64,000 nucleotides of DNA from Sarcophilus harrisii (GCF_902635505.1 NC_045427.1:211946922-212010921), one strand, 5' to 3'; counted from the first letter of the stretch, positions 15,001 through 30,000 are shown. The notes: generated by a model from the letters alone, not told the origin. Program-made: numbers and translations.

Positions 15001-18000
15001 TCATCATAGCACCAATCCAAATTACCCAATTTGAAATAATGCAAATTTGAATACATGCAACTCCATCCCATGATTCATTACTTGCATTAATTGGGGGAAG
15101 AGGGGAAGGGGAGATGTAGCTGTGTTTTCACAAATTATAAATATCTTTTTAATAGAGAAATTTTATTATTGATCAGTTTCTTGCAAAAATAGACTGAAGA
15201 TGAGAGAAACAAGTTTATTATCTTCAAAGACAAGTAAAAAAACTAGCCAAGTCTTTTATTCTTCTACCACCTCTATCCATAACTTGGAATGTCCTATAGA
15301 AGTCAAAGACACAAGAAAATCACCATAACAAAAGTCAGCCATATTTTTGGATCCACAAATGGCAAGTTTTTTTAATTTTTGTTTTTAAACAAGGCACAAT
15401 TTCTTCTAAATAAAAATACATACCATACATTAAGTAATCGGTCATGTACTGCTCCAGATAAAAAATAAAGGCCAGTAATTCCATCAAAGGGCTGACTTTC
15501 TTTAGGAGGTCTAAGAGTTGTGAACATAAGTGATGAAACAGCTGTCGCGTGACCTGTGAAATGCTAGAAAAGAGTAAATTTCATTAGTAAAAGACTGTTC
15601 TAAAGCAATAATACCAAAGAATCTGGATATTTCTTTCAGCTACAAATTGTAATAAACAATGGGGACAGATGATTACAACTAAATGAAGACAATAAATTAT
15701 TCTGAATTACTGAATTATTACTATACTTGGAACTAGTTTGATTTACTCACTCTATAGACTTCTTTGTTCTCCAAGTCCCACAGTTTGATAGCTCAAGCAA
15801 CTGAAGGTATTTATGCTGCACTCTTTAGAATTCTTAGGAAATAGGGCATCTGCCTAAATTATAAAAAACTACAAAGTATTCCTTCTTAATAACCCACATG
15901 CCCTCCCCATAACCCAAGTTTCTTTACATTTCATAGCAGAAAGTCAAGTTCTTAATTCTAATACAAAATCAAAAGGGGTACTGGATATGCTCAGACACAG
16001 CCAAGGAATTAGATGTCCTCATTCAACATTCAGTTAAGTCGAAACCACAATTTAGTATCATCACAGCACCACATCTCAGTAACCCCAGAGAACTTTTTTC
16101 TTTAACCAATAAAGTATAAAATGTATATTTGATTTTAAACAGTACAGTTTTCAGTCTGAAAAACAAAAATCTTTGGTTAGCAGTACAGTAAAAGCTCATT
16201 AATTCAAACTAATCCAAATCAAAATCTATAGTAATTTAACTTGTTCTATACTTAGCTCTCTATTTTTTTTTTTTAAAAAAGAGAAAAACAAATTCAATAC
16301 TAAACAAATTAAAATAAAAACAAGATTTCTGGGTACATATTTGTTCTTTTTAACAAACTGCATCTAATGGACTTGAGCAAAGTCATAGTAAAATGATCCA
16401 GAGGCTGATTCAGCACTAGAAGGGAACTCAAGGAAATCATCTTATCCAACCCCCTCATTTTACAGGTGAGGAAACTTAGGGCCAGAAAGACTATGACTTG
16501 ACCAAGATCACAAAGAGAGTAAGTAGCAGTAGGGTTATGATCAGACTCGGGTTCTGACTCCAAATCCAGTGTGTAAGCAACACTGCTAATTCTAATTGAC
16601 TCTACTGCTATCAAACTTATTTGGAAACATTTCCTTGGTGGTTGATTCCAGTAACTCAATATACTTGAACATAAAAAAGAGTATTTTGTTGATAATAAAA
16701 ATAATTCATACTTTCCCTAATTCAAAATGGTGTTCCTCCCAAATTAGTCTGAATTATTGTGCTTTTACTATACCTGCACCTATTTTGACTCACTCACTCT
16801 ATAGACTTCTTTAGTCTCCAAATCCCATAGTTTGATAGTTCGACCAGCCGAAAGCAACATTTTCCCATCAGGGCTGATGCACAAAGCACTGACACTGCTG
16901 ATGTCACCTTTCCATTTGCTGTATTACAGAAAGAAAGATATTGCATAAAGTTAATATTTTCATCCCTTTCCAGCAGCAAGCAGTAACAAATGTTACCACC
17001 AAGAGCTTCATGCCAGGTGTGTTCCTTGAAAACCAAACCTTGTGTTCAGCTGTGCACAAGCAAAACTGATCCAGCACATTGTCATCATGTTCTAACATAG
17101 CCCAGAGGCCCAGCCCTGAGAAAACTTGACTGGCTCCTGTTCAAATCATCCTAGAAGTATCTCCTTTCAGCAAGATAAGGGTTTAAGAAGGGCAGGCAGA
17201 TAATTCAGTTACAATCCTTGTTTCCCAGCAGTCTACAATACACTTCTCTTTCTTGTCCCTGGCATCAGCCCCACCCCAATCATATCTGGGTCACACACTA
17301 ACCTGAGCTTTCAGTCTTTCAGCCCAAGGTAGATTCATGTTGGTGTGGCTGCTAGCATTCTCATCTCCTTAGAAAACATGTTTCCTAATCTTATTTCCAG
17401 GTGTAGGCCCCTGCTGGAGGAAAGCATCAGGGGGTAGTTCAAGAACATGGGAGTAGGAGTCAAGAGACTAGGGCCTCATCCCAGCTCTGTAACCTTGAGC
17501 AAGTGCTCAAATCTTTCTAGACTTCAGTTTCCTCATCTGTTGAATAATGGGGTTGATGTAGAATGCATTTCTACATTTCTGTTTTCTCTCCAGATTTCAG
17601 AGCACTCTGACCTTGTTGTAGACTCCTCTGTTCTACAGAAAGTATTTCCAGATTTGGTACTATAGTACAGAAGTTATTGATGCTCAACTAACCATCCAAA
17701 GGACCCTAGAACAATTTTATTTTATATACTGTCTAGTGTCATCAAACCCCTCAAAGGGCATCTCAAAAAAGGCTGCGTCTATTCATTATAAGAAAATCTT
17801 GTTTTCTGTATTTCACTCTTCAGAGTACCAACCAAATTTCACTCGCTATCTTTCAATGTTTATGACCCTAAAATCACTTAATCCTCTCACTGTGAAATGC
17901 ACTAAGATGAAGAAACCTTATGTAATTATTTATATATTTCCAACAATTATGCATAACTTCTCTTTGAATTTCTCAAAGAATGACTAGATAACATGTTAAT

Positions 18001-21000
18001 AATCAGGTTTTCTTTCTTCTTAGAAAATTACAAATTTAGTAACTACCAAGAGAAACAAACCAAATGGCAAAATATTACCTGGACTACTTAGAATCTGAGA
18101 AAGAAAAATTGAGAATTGACAAGATTGAGAATTTTTAAAATTTTAACTGGCCAAAGGGGGGTGGGGGGGTGGAGGAGGGGAATTAAAGAAGCTACCAATA
18201 CCTGTAGGGAAAATAAATAAAACTTTTATTTCAAGAATAGTCTTCCAAACTCTTAGTTGTTCATAAAGATATGTTTAAATACCTCAAAAATCTGTTATCC
18301 AAAAACCCTTACCATTACACAGAATACTCAGAGGTAGAAGCTCTGAAAATTACAATTCACTGAAATGATGTGCAGAAAGACGGTTGTGGGAACAACAATG
18401 ACTGAATCAAGTCATATAATCTCTACATCTAGAAGCAGCCAGTGCCACTTATCTGCCACAAGAACCATGAATAAACTAAGCAGATTGTAAGAACACTTTC
18501 CCACATGGAGTATAATTTTAGTAACTTTACAAAGACTTTGGTAGTCTTTAAAAATCATTTTGAAATTATCTTTCAATGAAACAGAATGATGTATGATAAA
18601 AATTCCCAAGTTTGGAGAAAATAGACACCCCCCCACACACACACACTGCATAAGTGAGGGACTATGGATACAGAATATTATATTTACTCTCCTTCTTAGC
18701 TGAGAGGTTAGCTAGCTTTGTGGATCTGCTTTTTTTTCTTCTTTTTTATCCTTTTAAAAGGGATGACCTTCTGGGGAGAGGAGAAGGAAAAGGTATTTTT
18801 TGAAATCAAGATATAAAAATAAAAGCTAGAAACTTTTTTTTAAATTTAGGAGCTTTGATTAGAACAAAATTTTACTTCAAACTGTTACACTCTTTAAGTT
18901 TTTAATTCAGTAACTAAAATTATCTTTTAAAAAAATTTCTTTTATTCAGAGTACATAGTAGCGGATCCTTTCATAGCCAAACTTCTAAAAGAGTTTTATA
19001 TGTTTCAGCCTCTAATTTCTTTATTATTGACTGTCTCCTAACTCAGTTGCAATTTGGCTTCTCTAATCAATCATCTACTGAAAACTTGATTTTAGTCTAG
19101 GAGCTCCAGCAGCAAAAACCTTCCAAATCAGAAATAAAAAATTTCCCCTCCTCCAGGCTTTCTTTCCCCCACTTATGATGATACTATTGATTTATGTCTC
19201 CACCCCTACTTGACAACTATGACAGGTTATTACACTGGTTCTACTTGTATCTCTCTCTTGCCTTTTGGTGAATCCTTTTCTTTCCTTCCACCTTTACCAA
19301 AGACTCAATTCTTTCCCATTCCTTGTATTCTATACCACCTCTATTCTGAGGTATCTTACTTCCACAGGCTGGAATTTTTATTTCCACAACTACAATTTTG
19401 TTCTTGAGTCCATATCGCCATTCCTGCACTGTCAAATGCTCCATTTAAAATTAAGAGACAACATGGTTCAGTAGAAAAATCACCAGAGAACAGCAGCAAT
19501 ATTGATAGGATGGACAAAGAAAGACCTGCAAAGTTAGGCAGATCAATCTCTACTTTTAACATACATAGGATATGTGATCTTCAAGCAAATTCTGAATATA
19601 AGTTGTGGATCACCTATTAGTTGCTTTAGAAAAGAAATTTCTCCCAAGAGCTCATTTTTGCCAATGAACCCACAGATTTGGACCAAAAAAGGAAAAAAAT
19701 TCTAATCTGGATCTAGGAGGCCTAGGCTCATTTCCTAGATATACAACACAGTAAACTCATTCCCTTTCTCTAAGATTGTTTCCACATGTATAAAATTGGG
19801 ATAAACAATGCGTTTACCTCATACAGTCACAAGGTTAGAAAGCTTTTGGTAAACATCGAAGGGCTAAATCATTGTGGGCAATTATTAACCAAATTCATCA
19901 TATTGCTCCCCAAGCAGACATTCCCTGATTTATTTATACACGGCAGTACTATCACTCTCCTACTCACCCAGGTTTGAAACTTAATAATCCTATTTTTCTC
20001 ACCCCTACCTCTCTCTCCTTCAGTCACCAAGCACTCTTAAGTCTTCCTTCCAAAATGCCTCTTATGTTTCCCTTTCCATTCCCACTTTGACCATCTGTTC
20101 AAAGACTTGCATTTCAGTTACTGCCTATTTAAAATTAATCTGTCTCTAGCTTTTCTGCCCTGCCAATTTTTTTTTTAAAACTAAAACACTATTTTAATAT
20201 CACTATCACAGTCAAAACTTTTCAGTGGCTTCTCAATGACTACAATAGGAAAATGCAAATACTTTCAATCTGAATTTAAAGGATCTTCTACAATTTGACT
20301 CCCACCAACTTATGGAACCTTATCTTTCAAAGCTGCCAAACTCAAAAAATAGACTTACTGCTCCCTCACCATCATCCTATATCACTGAGGTACTCCATTC
20401 TTATACAATTACTCAAACCTTAATTATCTACTTAGATATGTTCTTCCTATAATGAAGCACTTCCAGACCATGCCAAAACATTTTTTCTCTTTCCTGAATT
20501 CAGTGTTTATTACATATATAATACATGGCCTCAAGATAAGCTTTTTCTAACCTATCATTTGCTTCCACTGTATTGTAGTGCAATTTTAAAAAACTTTTGC
20601 TTCTCTTTCCAATTGGATATTAAGTTCCTTGAGGGAAAGTACTATTAGTTTAAACTTTGGTATACCCCTACAATACCTAACAAAGAAGTCGATAATGGCA
20701 TTACTTAATGAGATCTGTTAAACTCCCAACTTAATTCTTAGCAGTTCTGGAATCTTTCTTTTGAAATAGAACCATCTTACTTACCACTTTACTCTGCAAG
20801 TCTGTGTATTCCATTCCACAATATGTTTATCATCTGAACAGCTATACAAACAATCATTATCTTGATGCCACTGTATGCAATTTACTTTATTGTCATGTCC
20901 ACCACTCTGGAGAAAGAAAAAAATATTAAACAGAAGCAAAATATAAATGACAATAAAGTATTTACTTAAATGAAATCAACATTCATAATGTCATTGTCAA

Positions 21001-24000
21001 TTTACATCCATAAGACACCTGAAAACTAACTTACCTACAAAACAAAATATTATTTTCTCTCCAAGCTGTAGATTCAATTTACACTATCCCAATTTCTGGA
21101 ATAACTTCAGAGTTAAATATGCCAGATCAAAACAAAATAGCCTATTGTTTTTTAAAGAACAGATAACCTATTATAAGTTCTAAACAGAAGAAAATACTGA
21201 TAAGTAAACAACAGCAACATTATCCTTTATTTTTTTAACAAATAGTAAACATACATACACACATACATTTGGATGTATACACATACACACATACATACAC
21301 AGACACATATATACATGGAGGGATACAAAGAAACAACACAAAACTTTATTGTATAAACTTTAAAATAAATTGTTGCACTAATTGTTGGGGTGGTGAAAGA
21401 ATGAATTATGTTCAGAAATTAACGAAATAAAATAGCACTATTTTCCAACAACAACAAAAAACTTTAAATAAAAGACTGTTACTTCAAAAGAAAAACAATT
21501 TTCAGAAGTAGAATTTAAAAACATTCTCCCAAACTCTTAACTTCTTTTTTCTTCCTCTTAAAAAGTTGCATTTTTCTATAGGCTTTTTTAAAAGCATATA
21601 ACTGTTGACTCCCCACCCCAAAAAACCCTCATTATATTTCTTTCTTTCTTTTTCTTGGCTGAGGCAATTGGGGTTAAGTGACTTGCCCAGGGTACAACAG
21701 GAAGTCTTATGTGTCTGAGGCCACATTTGAACTGGGGTCTTCAGGGCTGATACTCTATCCACTACATCAACTAGCTGCCCCCTCCCTCATTATATTTCAA
21801 AACAATTTAAACTGAGATACTACATATCAAAAGTTCTAAAGCAAACTTGAAAATCAGAATGCCACCTTACATAATTATACTTTTAATCTTATTTTCTGAG
21901 AGTAAAAATTCCAAGGTGCATAAAATACCACAGACAAGACTCCCAGTTTTAATGGAAGTAAAAGGAAGCCCAACAGTGGTCATTAAGTAAGTAGGATATT
22001 AATATATATTTATAATATATGTGGCCATATTTTGGAATTCTCCTCTCCCCCAACTCCTAAAGGATCTAACTGTGGCATGACAATATAAAGAAAGCAAAGT
22101 TTCATTCTTTTCATGATTCTATGGCTACAATAGATAAGAAAAAAATGTAATAACTGGTCTTGAAATTTCAATCGAGTACCAATGCAAACTAACTGTATAA
22201 CCAGTAAAAGCATCCAATTGCCCACAACCAGCATTCAAAGAGGATCTACAAGAAGAGATTAAGGAGGGAAATGGCCACACTCTCCCTCTCCAATCTCTAC
22301 TTTATTGTACTCCCTCTGTATTCTCTTCTATTTCCTCCTTCTAGTCTAAGTCCTTTCTCCCCTAAGATGAATCACCCTTCCCTCCCCCACCAAAACATCC
22401 AAAAAACAAAACTCTATGACTACTATATATACTTTAACTCTTAGAACTTTTTTTTTTTTAACAGATTGTATTTTCTTCAAAAGATACCATGATACAAATT
22501 GTTGGACCAAACAATCCAAGCTCATGAGAGTCCTAAAAATGTTTATTGTGAATCCCCAAAGTCCTCATAATCTCCCTAGTAAAGAAATAGTGCCGAAATA
22601 ATTATAGAAACTGAGTTAATTCTTTATACATATAAATAATCTACACAACAAAATCATTAATCCAAAGAGTTCACCCCCTCTTTACTAAGTTTGTCTATTG
22701 TTTTTAAATAAGGAATTCCTATTTATTCAAAATAAAAAAAAAAAAATGGCATTATGCCATTGACAACTGAGTTACTACACATAAAATATTCAATATGTGT
22801 ATAAAAGAATTTTTCCAAAAATATTGACAGAAATGTCATTCCTACTCCAAAGATGAAATAATATTCACTTTCAGCTTTTCAGTAAAATAGCAAAGAGAAA
22901 AAAAAAGAAACCCTTTTTTGAACCCAGTGGGAGAAAGATGGTGACATATTTCCATTCTTTTCTTCTTCCTATATCCTGAACATTTTTGGTCATTGGACTT
23001 TTATTAATGAGTTTAGAGGTTCATTAAGCAATTAAAATATTAAGAGGCACCAAGAGGTGAAAGGATATGCAGGATATTTATAAAGTATAAAATGAGCTAA
23101 TAATTGTTCTTAGAAAGTAGGATTAAAGAAAATGACAAGACCTCAAATGTCATTCAGCTGCCTATCTTAAAGACCAAAAATAGTAAATATGCAGGATTAT
23201 TCATAGTATTGAATTTGGTAAAACTGGATGATCAAAATACTCTTTCTAAATGTTATCCAAATTAACATAGGAAATAGCTTTATTAATCAAAATTTTCCTT
23301 GTGAGTCATCCCAATAAAATTTTAATTACATATGTAAGTTGCCAATTTTCAAAAATTAAAAAAGCAAAATTAAAAATACTGAAGGAAAGCCATCAAAAAG
23401 ATTCAAATTAGAATACTAATTATGTTTATATGTTATACACATATAAGGTATAGGAAATTAGGATTAAAAAAATATAATTATCCCATGATATAACCTGTAG
23501 GTTATTATTCTTCCTTAAAACACTTCAAGCATTTATTGCACCTGATTCTTATAAAAGTTGAGTAGAGAATATAGCCTCCTCATTCCCTGACAGACAAAAC
23601 TGTTACACTAATATTCCAGCTTGATCAAAACCAAAACATTAAGAATTCATTATGCTAAGTTTCAAAAAGATACTTACTACGAGTTTGCTCTGTAACTCTC
23701 CTTTTAATGTGTTGTATAATAAAATGCTGCCAACTGCTGTACCAATGGCCAATAGGTCAACCTGGTCACCAGTTCCTACAGCTTCAGATTTCCTTTTTTT
23801 CCTCTGGGGACCTTCCTGGAAGACAAAACAAAAAATTCCTACATTTTCTAGTGTCCCAAGCAATCCTGAATAAATTTTCAACATAAGATGTTAACAGTAA
23901 AATGGACAGAAGGCTTAAATATACTAAAACCCATTAGCTAACAGAGAGGTATGGAAGCCTTAACTGAAGGAGATGTGTTTCTCATGCTTTCTTACACATT

Positions 24001-27000
24001 GCTGACATGCCACTTTGAAAAGTCACTTCAGAGTAAGCACAAGGATAAACTCAATTAAAATCTTACCTAAAATATCTGGGGTCATAAACAGCTGAAAGGG
24101 ACTCAGGAGATGCCTTGTAGCTCTAAAAATTCTTGTTTTTTGAATGCACAAATTTATTTATTTAAAAATCACAGAATAGCATTGCATTGAATAGATTAGA
24201 ATAAGATTTTGTGGACACCCTGTAGATGAATAGTCACAAAGTTGTGATACAACAATAGTGCTCTTAAAAAAAAAAAAAAACAACACTGTTTAAAAAGATG
24301 CCAAGGCAAATGTAGAAGGGCAAAAAATTTCAATGTTTTAATGGGAAGCTATATTTGAAGAATCACATCTAATAAAGGCAGACATAGTTTTGGAGATTTT
24401 TTTTTCCCTTAGACACAAAAATTACTAACATAAGATAAGGTAGTATGTATTTCTAAGGTGGGCAAGGTAATCAGAAATTTCCCAAGCCTTAAAAACATTT
24501 TCTATCTTCATGCCTTACACTACAGCTCTAATAAGAGGAAACAGATTTAGCTAAGTATACTCAGCTAACAAAATAGAGGGCCTCAAAATGTGACATTTTC
24601 TAAGGATACACAATCAGTTACTAGGTAACAAAAGTCAGAACTTGAGCCCAGGTATTTGGAAATTTGAATCCAGATTTTCAGGAACATAGATTTAGAATTA
24701 GAAGTCAGAGCCAAACCTTTCATTTTACAAATGAGAAAAATAAGACAGAAATTAAGATCACACAGACAGCAAATGGTATAGCTAGAACTCAAAACCAGGT
24801 CCTTTCTTTTTCTTTTTCTATTGTACTATGCTGATTCCATGACACCACCAATTCCATGGAAGCATATCCCCTCTCCCCCAATTATTTCTCTCTTCCTAGT
24901 GCACATCTGACCCATTTCATTATTTCCTCTAGGGGAGGAAGGGGGTAGGGACAAACTTCTTTATTACTACCTTGAAGAAAATGGGAAAGGGCAAAGATGT
25001 GAAGTTAGTCTAAAGAGCTGTAAATAGAAGGGACTTTATAGAAGTCATCTATTTCCACCCATTTATTAATGAGGAAACTGGTTAGTGGTTAAATGATGTA
25101 CCCAAGGTCTCACAGTGGACAAAGAGAAGGGATTCATCTTCCAAGCTCAACATTATTTCCACAGCATCACAATCTTAAAATTCTGACCTCTCCTAAAACT
25201 GTGCAGCCTTCAGAAGAATGAATTATAAGCCTTCACAAGCAAGCATTCTATTACCCTAGAGAAGCCAGAGGCACTTCCCCCAACAAAGGAGGGTTTAAAT
25301 TATACTTTAAAAATCTCTGAAATTAACAACCACCCCACCACACCTTTGTTCTATTTTCTTGAAGTGAATTCAACAAGCACTTATGAAGTGCCTACTATGT
25401 GCTCACTGGAGAAAGATGGGGAGCAGAGGTAAAGAAAATCACAAAAGGCGAACTCTTTAGACATCTAGGCACATGTACATAAAATTTAAATTTCACTATT
25501 CTGAGATGGATAAATCATAAAAGAGTCTTTTATACAAAAAGTATTATTACTTGAGTGCTCAATACAAAGCCAACATTCATTACACTAAGAGTTATGGGGA
25601 ACCCCAGAAAGAATCCTAGTTAGTGGCTGCCGTCAAAAAAAGAAGTTTATGAAAACAAGATTCAAATACATTAAAAAAATGCAACCACATAACCAAAGTC
25701 CTAACTAACTAACGTTTCTTAATAGTTTTATATGAAAATGTTAGGTTTAGCTGCTAGGTGCTTCTATGAAGGCAACTTTCTGAAGCAAACAAGATTTAAC
25801 AAGGAGAAAATGCTGACTACATGCCAGTAAGGGGATAAACAAAAATAAAGACTAATTCTCTCTCAAAGCTAGATCCTGAAAGTGGTGAAGTTAAATAGAA
25901 ACAAAAAGTGACATTACTTAATTCTGCAAAAGGTTTCCTTTGTTCAATTCAAGAAAAATAACTTCTTATCATATTTGCATGATTTGCAAGTGAACCACAG
26001 AAATAGAAAAATGAATGAAGCATGGGTGACTTTCTCCTTTAAGACCACAATCCTTGAACTTTTTGTTTTCCAAGAAAGAAACATTATGAAGAAGTCAAGG
26101 GAAATTTGAATAAATTTGAATGAAACAAGAGCCAAATAGAAAGAACCAGAAGGACAATTTACAAGATGACAGGGAAAACAGTTTAAGAATTCTAGATTTT
26201 GACCAATGCAGTGATCAATCATGACTTTAGTGAACTGATGGTAAGGCATGCATCCCAAAGGTGGTGAATTACAGGAATAGAATGAGGCATACATCAGACA
26301 TAGTCTTTTATTTAACTGTTACAAAGTGGTTTTTCAGTGGGTGAAGCGAGTCATTGTGAAGCAATAACAAAGTTTTAAAAAAAGAAAGGGAGGAAAGCAT
26401 TAAAGTTCTTTTTTTCTTTTGGGTGGAGGAAAAGATCAGACTATAGATTTAAGTTAACACATGCTTTACAATTTAACCTGTAAGAAAAAGGTCAATACCT
26501 TCAAAATTAATTTACTTTTTCTATGCAATACTATATTTCTAAATAGACCTATATAGACCTAAAAAAATTATGAAATTCATATGGAAGAACAAAGGTCAAG
26601 AATCTCAAGGTATTGATTTTAAAAAGTAGTATCAGTACCAATTTTCAAACTATATAATCACTAAAATAATCTTGTACGGATTTAAGAAAAAAAGTTTATT
26701 CCATAGAACAAATTAGATATACAATCTGTAGAATACACATAGCATCATGGTGTATGATAAACCCAAAAACCTTAGTTACCAGAGGTGGAGGGAATAACCC
26801 ACAAAACTGCTGCAAATACTGAGAAGCAGAAAGTTTTATATCAACACCACATGCCATTTATCAAGATTCAACAAGGAATAAGATATTAAGTGCACAAAAA
26901 TTCATCAAGATATTCTAAATGGATATGAAATAAATATAAAATGTCACATCATAAATAATTACAGGGAGAAAGAAGTTACCTTATTGAAGAACTTATTGAT

Positions 27001-30000
27001 CTGTGGCTAGGGGAAGAGTTCATGACTAAATAAGATATAATCACCCAAAATAAAAGGACAATTTTGATTAAATGAAATTGAAAAGGTTTTTGCATGGTCA
27101 AATATAAGTAAAAATTAGAGGAAAAGAACTGGGAAAAAAAATCTTTGCAAAACAAATTTCAATAAAAGCCTTATTTCTAATATACACAAAGAACTGATTT
27201 AAACTTATAAAACTAAAAGCCATTCCACAATAAATGGTCCAAGAATGTGAAGAGGCACCTTTCAAAAGAAAATGTCCAAGCTAACAATAATTACATTTAA
27301 AATGCTCTCAATATACTACAACAGTATTGGTGAAGTTATAAAAATGGTCCAATCATTCTGAAAACCAACTTGCAATTATGTGCATAAAATTATTGAAATT
27401 TGAGTGACCTGTGATCCAATCAAATGACTATTAGGCTTATAAAAAAGATATTAGAGAAAAAAAGACCTACTTATTCTATCAACATTTATAACAGTCTTTA
27501 TTTACTCCCTAAGTCATCTGTCCATCCATTATTTATTTGATTAAAAAAAATTCAGAGTTCAAAATTCCTTTCTTTCCTCATCCAATGAGAAGGCAAGCAA
27601 TGTCAACTGTACATGTGAAATCATGCAAAACTTATTTCCTTATTAGCCATGATTTTTTTTAAAGGAAAGAAAAAATTAAGTTAAAAAAAACTATGCTTTA
27701 ATCTGCATTCATGTTTATCAGTCCTCTTTCTGAAGGTACGTAGCAATTTTCCTTTGGAATCATCTTGGATTATAGTCTTTATCAGAGCAGCTAAGTCTTT
27801 CAGAGTTGATCATTGTTTATTATTGCTGTTACTATGTATAGAACTGGTTCCTCTCACTTCACTTTCCATCAGTTTATCCAAGTCTTCTTAGGTTTTTTCG
27901 AAATCATATTGCCTGTCATTTCTTATATAGCACAACAGTATTCCATTACAATCATTTACGATCTATTTGGTAACTCTTAACATGATAATCACAAATGAGG
28001 AATTAGAGGACTGTCTTTCTTTTGGGGAATAAGTAACCAAATTATGGTCTATCAATGTAATGGAGGATTAATACGCCATAAGCAATAATGAAATCAATAT
28101 ATTCAGAACTGAGAAAACCCATATGAATTTATGTTGGGCAAAATGAACAGAGCTAGAACAATTTAGACAATACAATTTTAGAGGTAAAACAATTTTGGAA
28201 GACTTTGAAACTCTGATCAAAACAATAAGAAACCACAAGTCCAAAAGTTTTCTCAAGTGATAAAGTCCAATGTTTTCATCACTGTCCTAGCATTACCAAC
28301 ATCAAAAGTATTTAGCAATATCCTACAGGGCTCCCTATTACTTTGGTGGAATCTATAAAAAGTAACACATGAGAATACTATCAATAGTATATAGAGACCT
28401 TTAATAATTATATGAATAGTTTTAGATGAAAATGGACTAAAAAATTGTAAGAGTAGATTCAAAAGTGACACATATTAAATGATCAAAGTTTCCTGAAAGA
28501 TCAGATTCATTAGACAAAAAGGGAGACTGTTACAGTATGAATGGTGACCCAAATAAGAGACAAAGAACAATCATTTTTAGATAAATACCAAAAAAAAGTA
28601 TAAAGAGAGTTTACAGTTATTTTAGAGCTGTATGTAGGAACTTAATAGCCTGGGGGTAGCTCCTGATCTGCTCGAGTCATTAGATTATCAAAGTGCCACA
28701 GCTTAAGTGGCCTGTGAATGACTTATAAAAAGAGAAATTTGCAACCTACACTGGAGGTCAGTATAATATTGGAACCAAACAATAAAATTCTTAAGCTAGG
28801 ATCTGGTGGAAATGCAAGGAAGAAAAGTTCAAATGATACTAAGTCTAAACTAGGTGACTATAACTATAGTAGAAAATACCAAGGGTTAGTTATGTACCAA
28901 GGCAAGGTTCGGGCAGAAATCACCAAAGAGGCAAAAAGACCCATTCTATTTCACATATCAACCACTATTCATAGACTAGGGAACCAAAATAAAGCCACTA
29001 CAGGATTTGGAGCTTTTTCTTCTCAAAGAATACTGACAAGGTGTTTCACATTTGCCACCAAACACTGCAACAGAGAATTGAGTGAGGAGGAAACCAATAC
29101 CTGCTTCTGGCTGACAATGAGTTTCTCCCTCAGCAAAGTTGGAGTAATAAGGTGAGAGACTGCTCCTGATACTGTCTTCAGAATGCTATACCTTGTTCTT
29201 CCTCACCAGAAGCAGAGAAACCATTTCCTCCAAGAGGCCAATAGGTTTTGGGACCCAGGCCGAAAGAAATGATGTCTATACAAAAGACAGAAAACATGCA
29301 CAAGGAAAAGAAGAGACTGGGAAATTAGGGGAAACATTTGGCAACAGAATTTCCTAAAGAATGATAGGATCTACTTTTAGGGGCCTGGGTACCTAAGTTG
29401 TTTTGGATCCCAGTTAGTAATTTACTAAGCTGTATCAATCTTATCCTACTTGAACTGAACAGTGCCTGGCCTCTGCTCCTGTCCAATCTCATTCCCCAAT
29501 TCATTCCAGCATGACCCTGTGAAAAATACAAAGAGATATATAAGCTTAACGTATTTTTTTTAATTAAACAATGGAAAAGAGTACAAATTTGGAGCCTGAA
29601 GACCTGTATTCAAATCTTAGCTCTTATTTAACACCTATGTGCCTTTAGACATGCTACTAAACTTGATCTAGTTTTCCCATTGGTTTAAAAAAAAGAAAAA
29701 GAAAAAGAAAAAGGGCTGATTAGACCCTCCAATTCTAAAGTCCATCATTTATTATTTCTTTATGACACAGGAGAGAAAGAAATAATCAACTTTCATAAGA
29801 ACTCCGTATCCTCCACCCAAGGAACTCCCACCTTAACTAGGATCAACTAACTATTGAGAGGACACTATTTGCACATATATCACATGCTGGTAAACCAAGA
29901 ATATTTCAACATGCTTAATACAAAGGCATTCTTGTGAATGCTTATTAAATTCTAAATATAATCATTTATTCCCAGATCAGTGTTCTGAAGTGGAATGGAA

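Noticed and set aside
16471-16620. Possible relic of a second WDR43 exon 5 predicted by the duplication model
   Set aside because: The expected position is occupied mainly by a SINE and I could not find convincing exon 5 similarity by eye.
16309-16659. 116-codon minus-strand ORF in WDR43 intron 4
   Set aside because: Runs through a reverse MIR/THER SINE; the frame is a by-product of the repeat.
25944-26294. 116-codon minus-strand ORF in WDR43 intron 1
   Set aside because: Overlaps L1 3'-like sequence, hydrophobic AT-rich composition, no homology seen.
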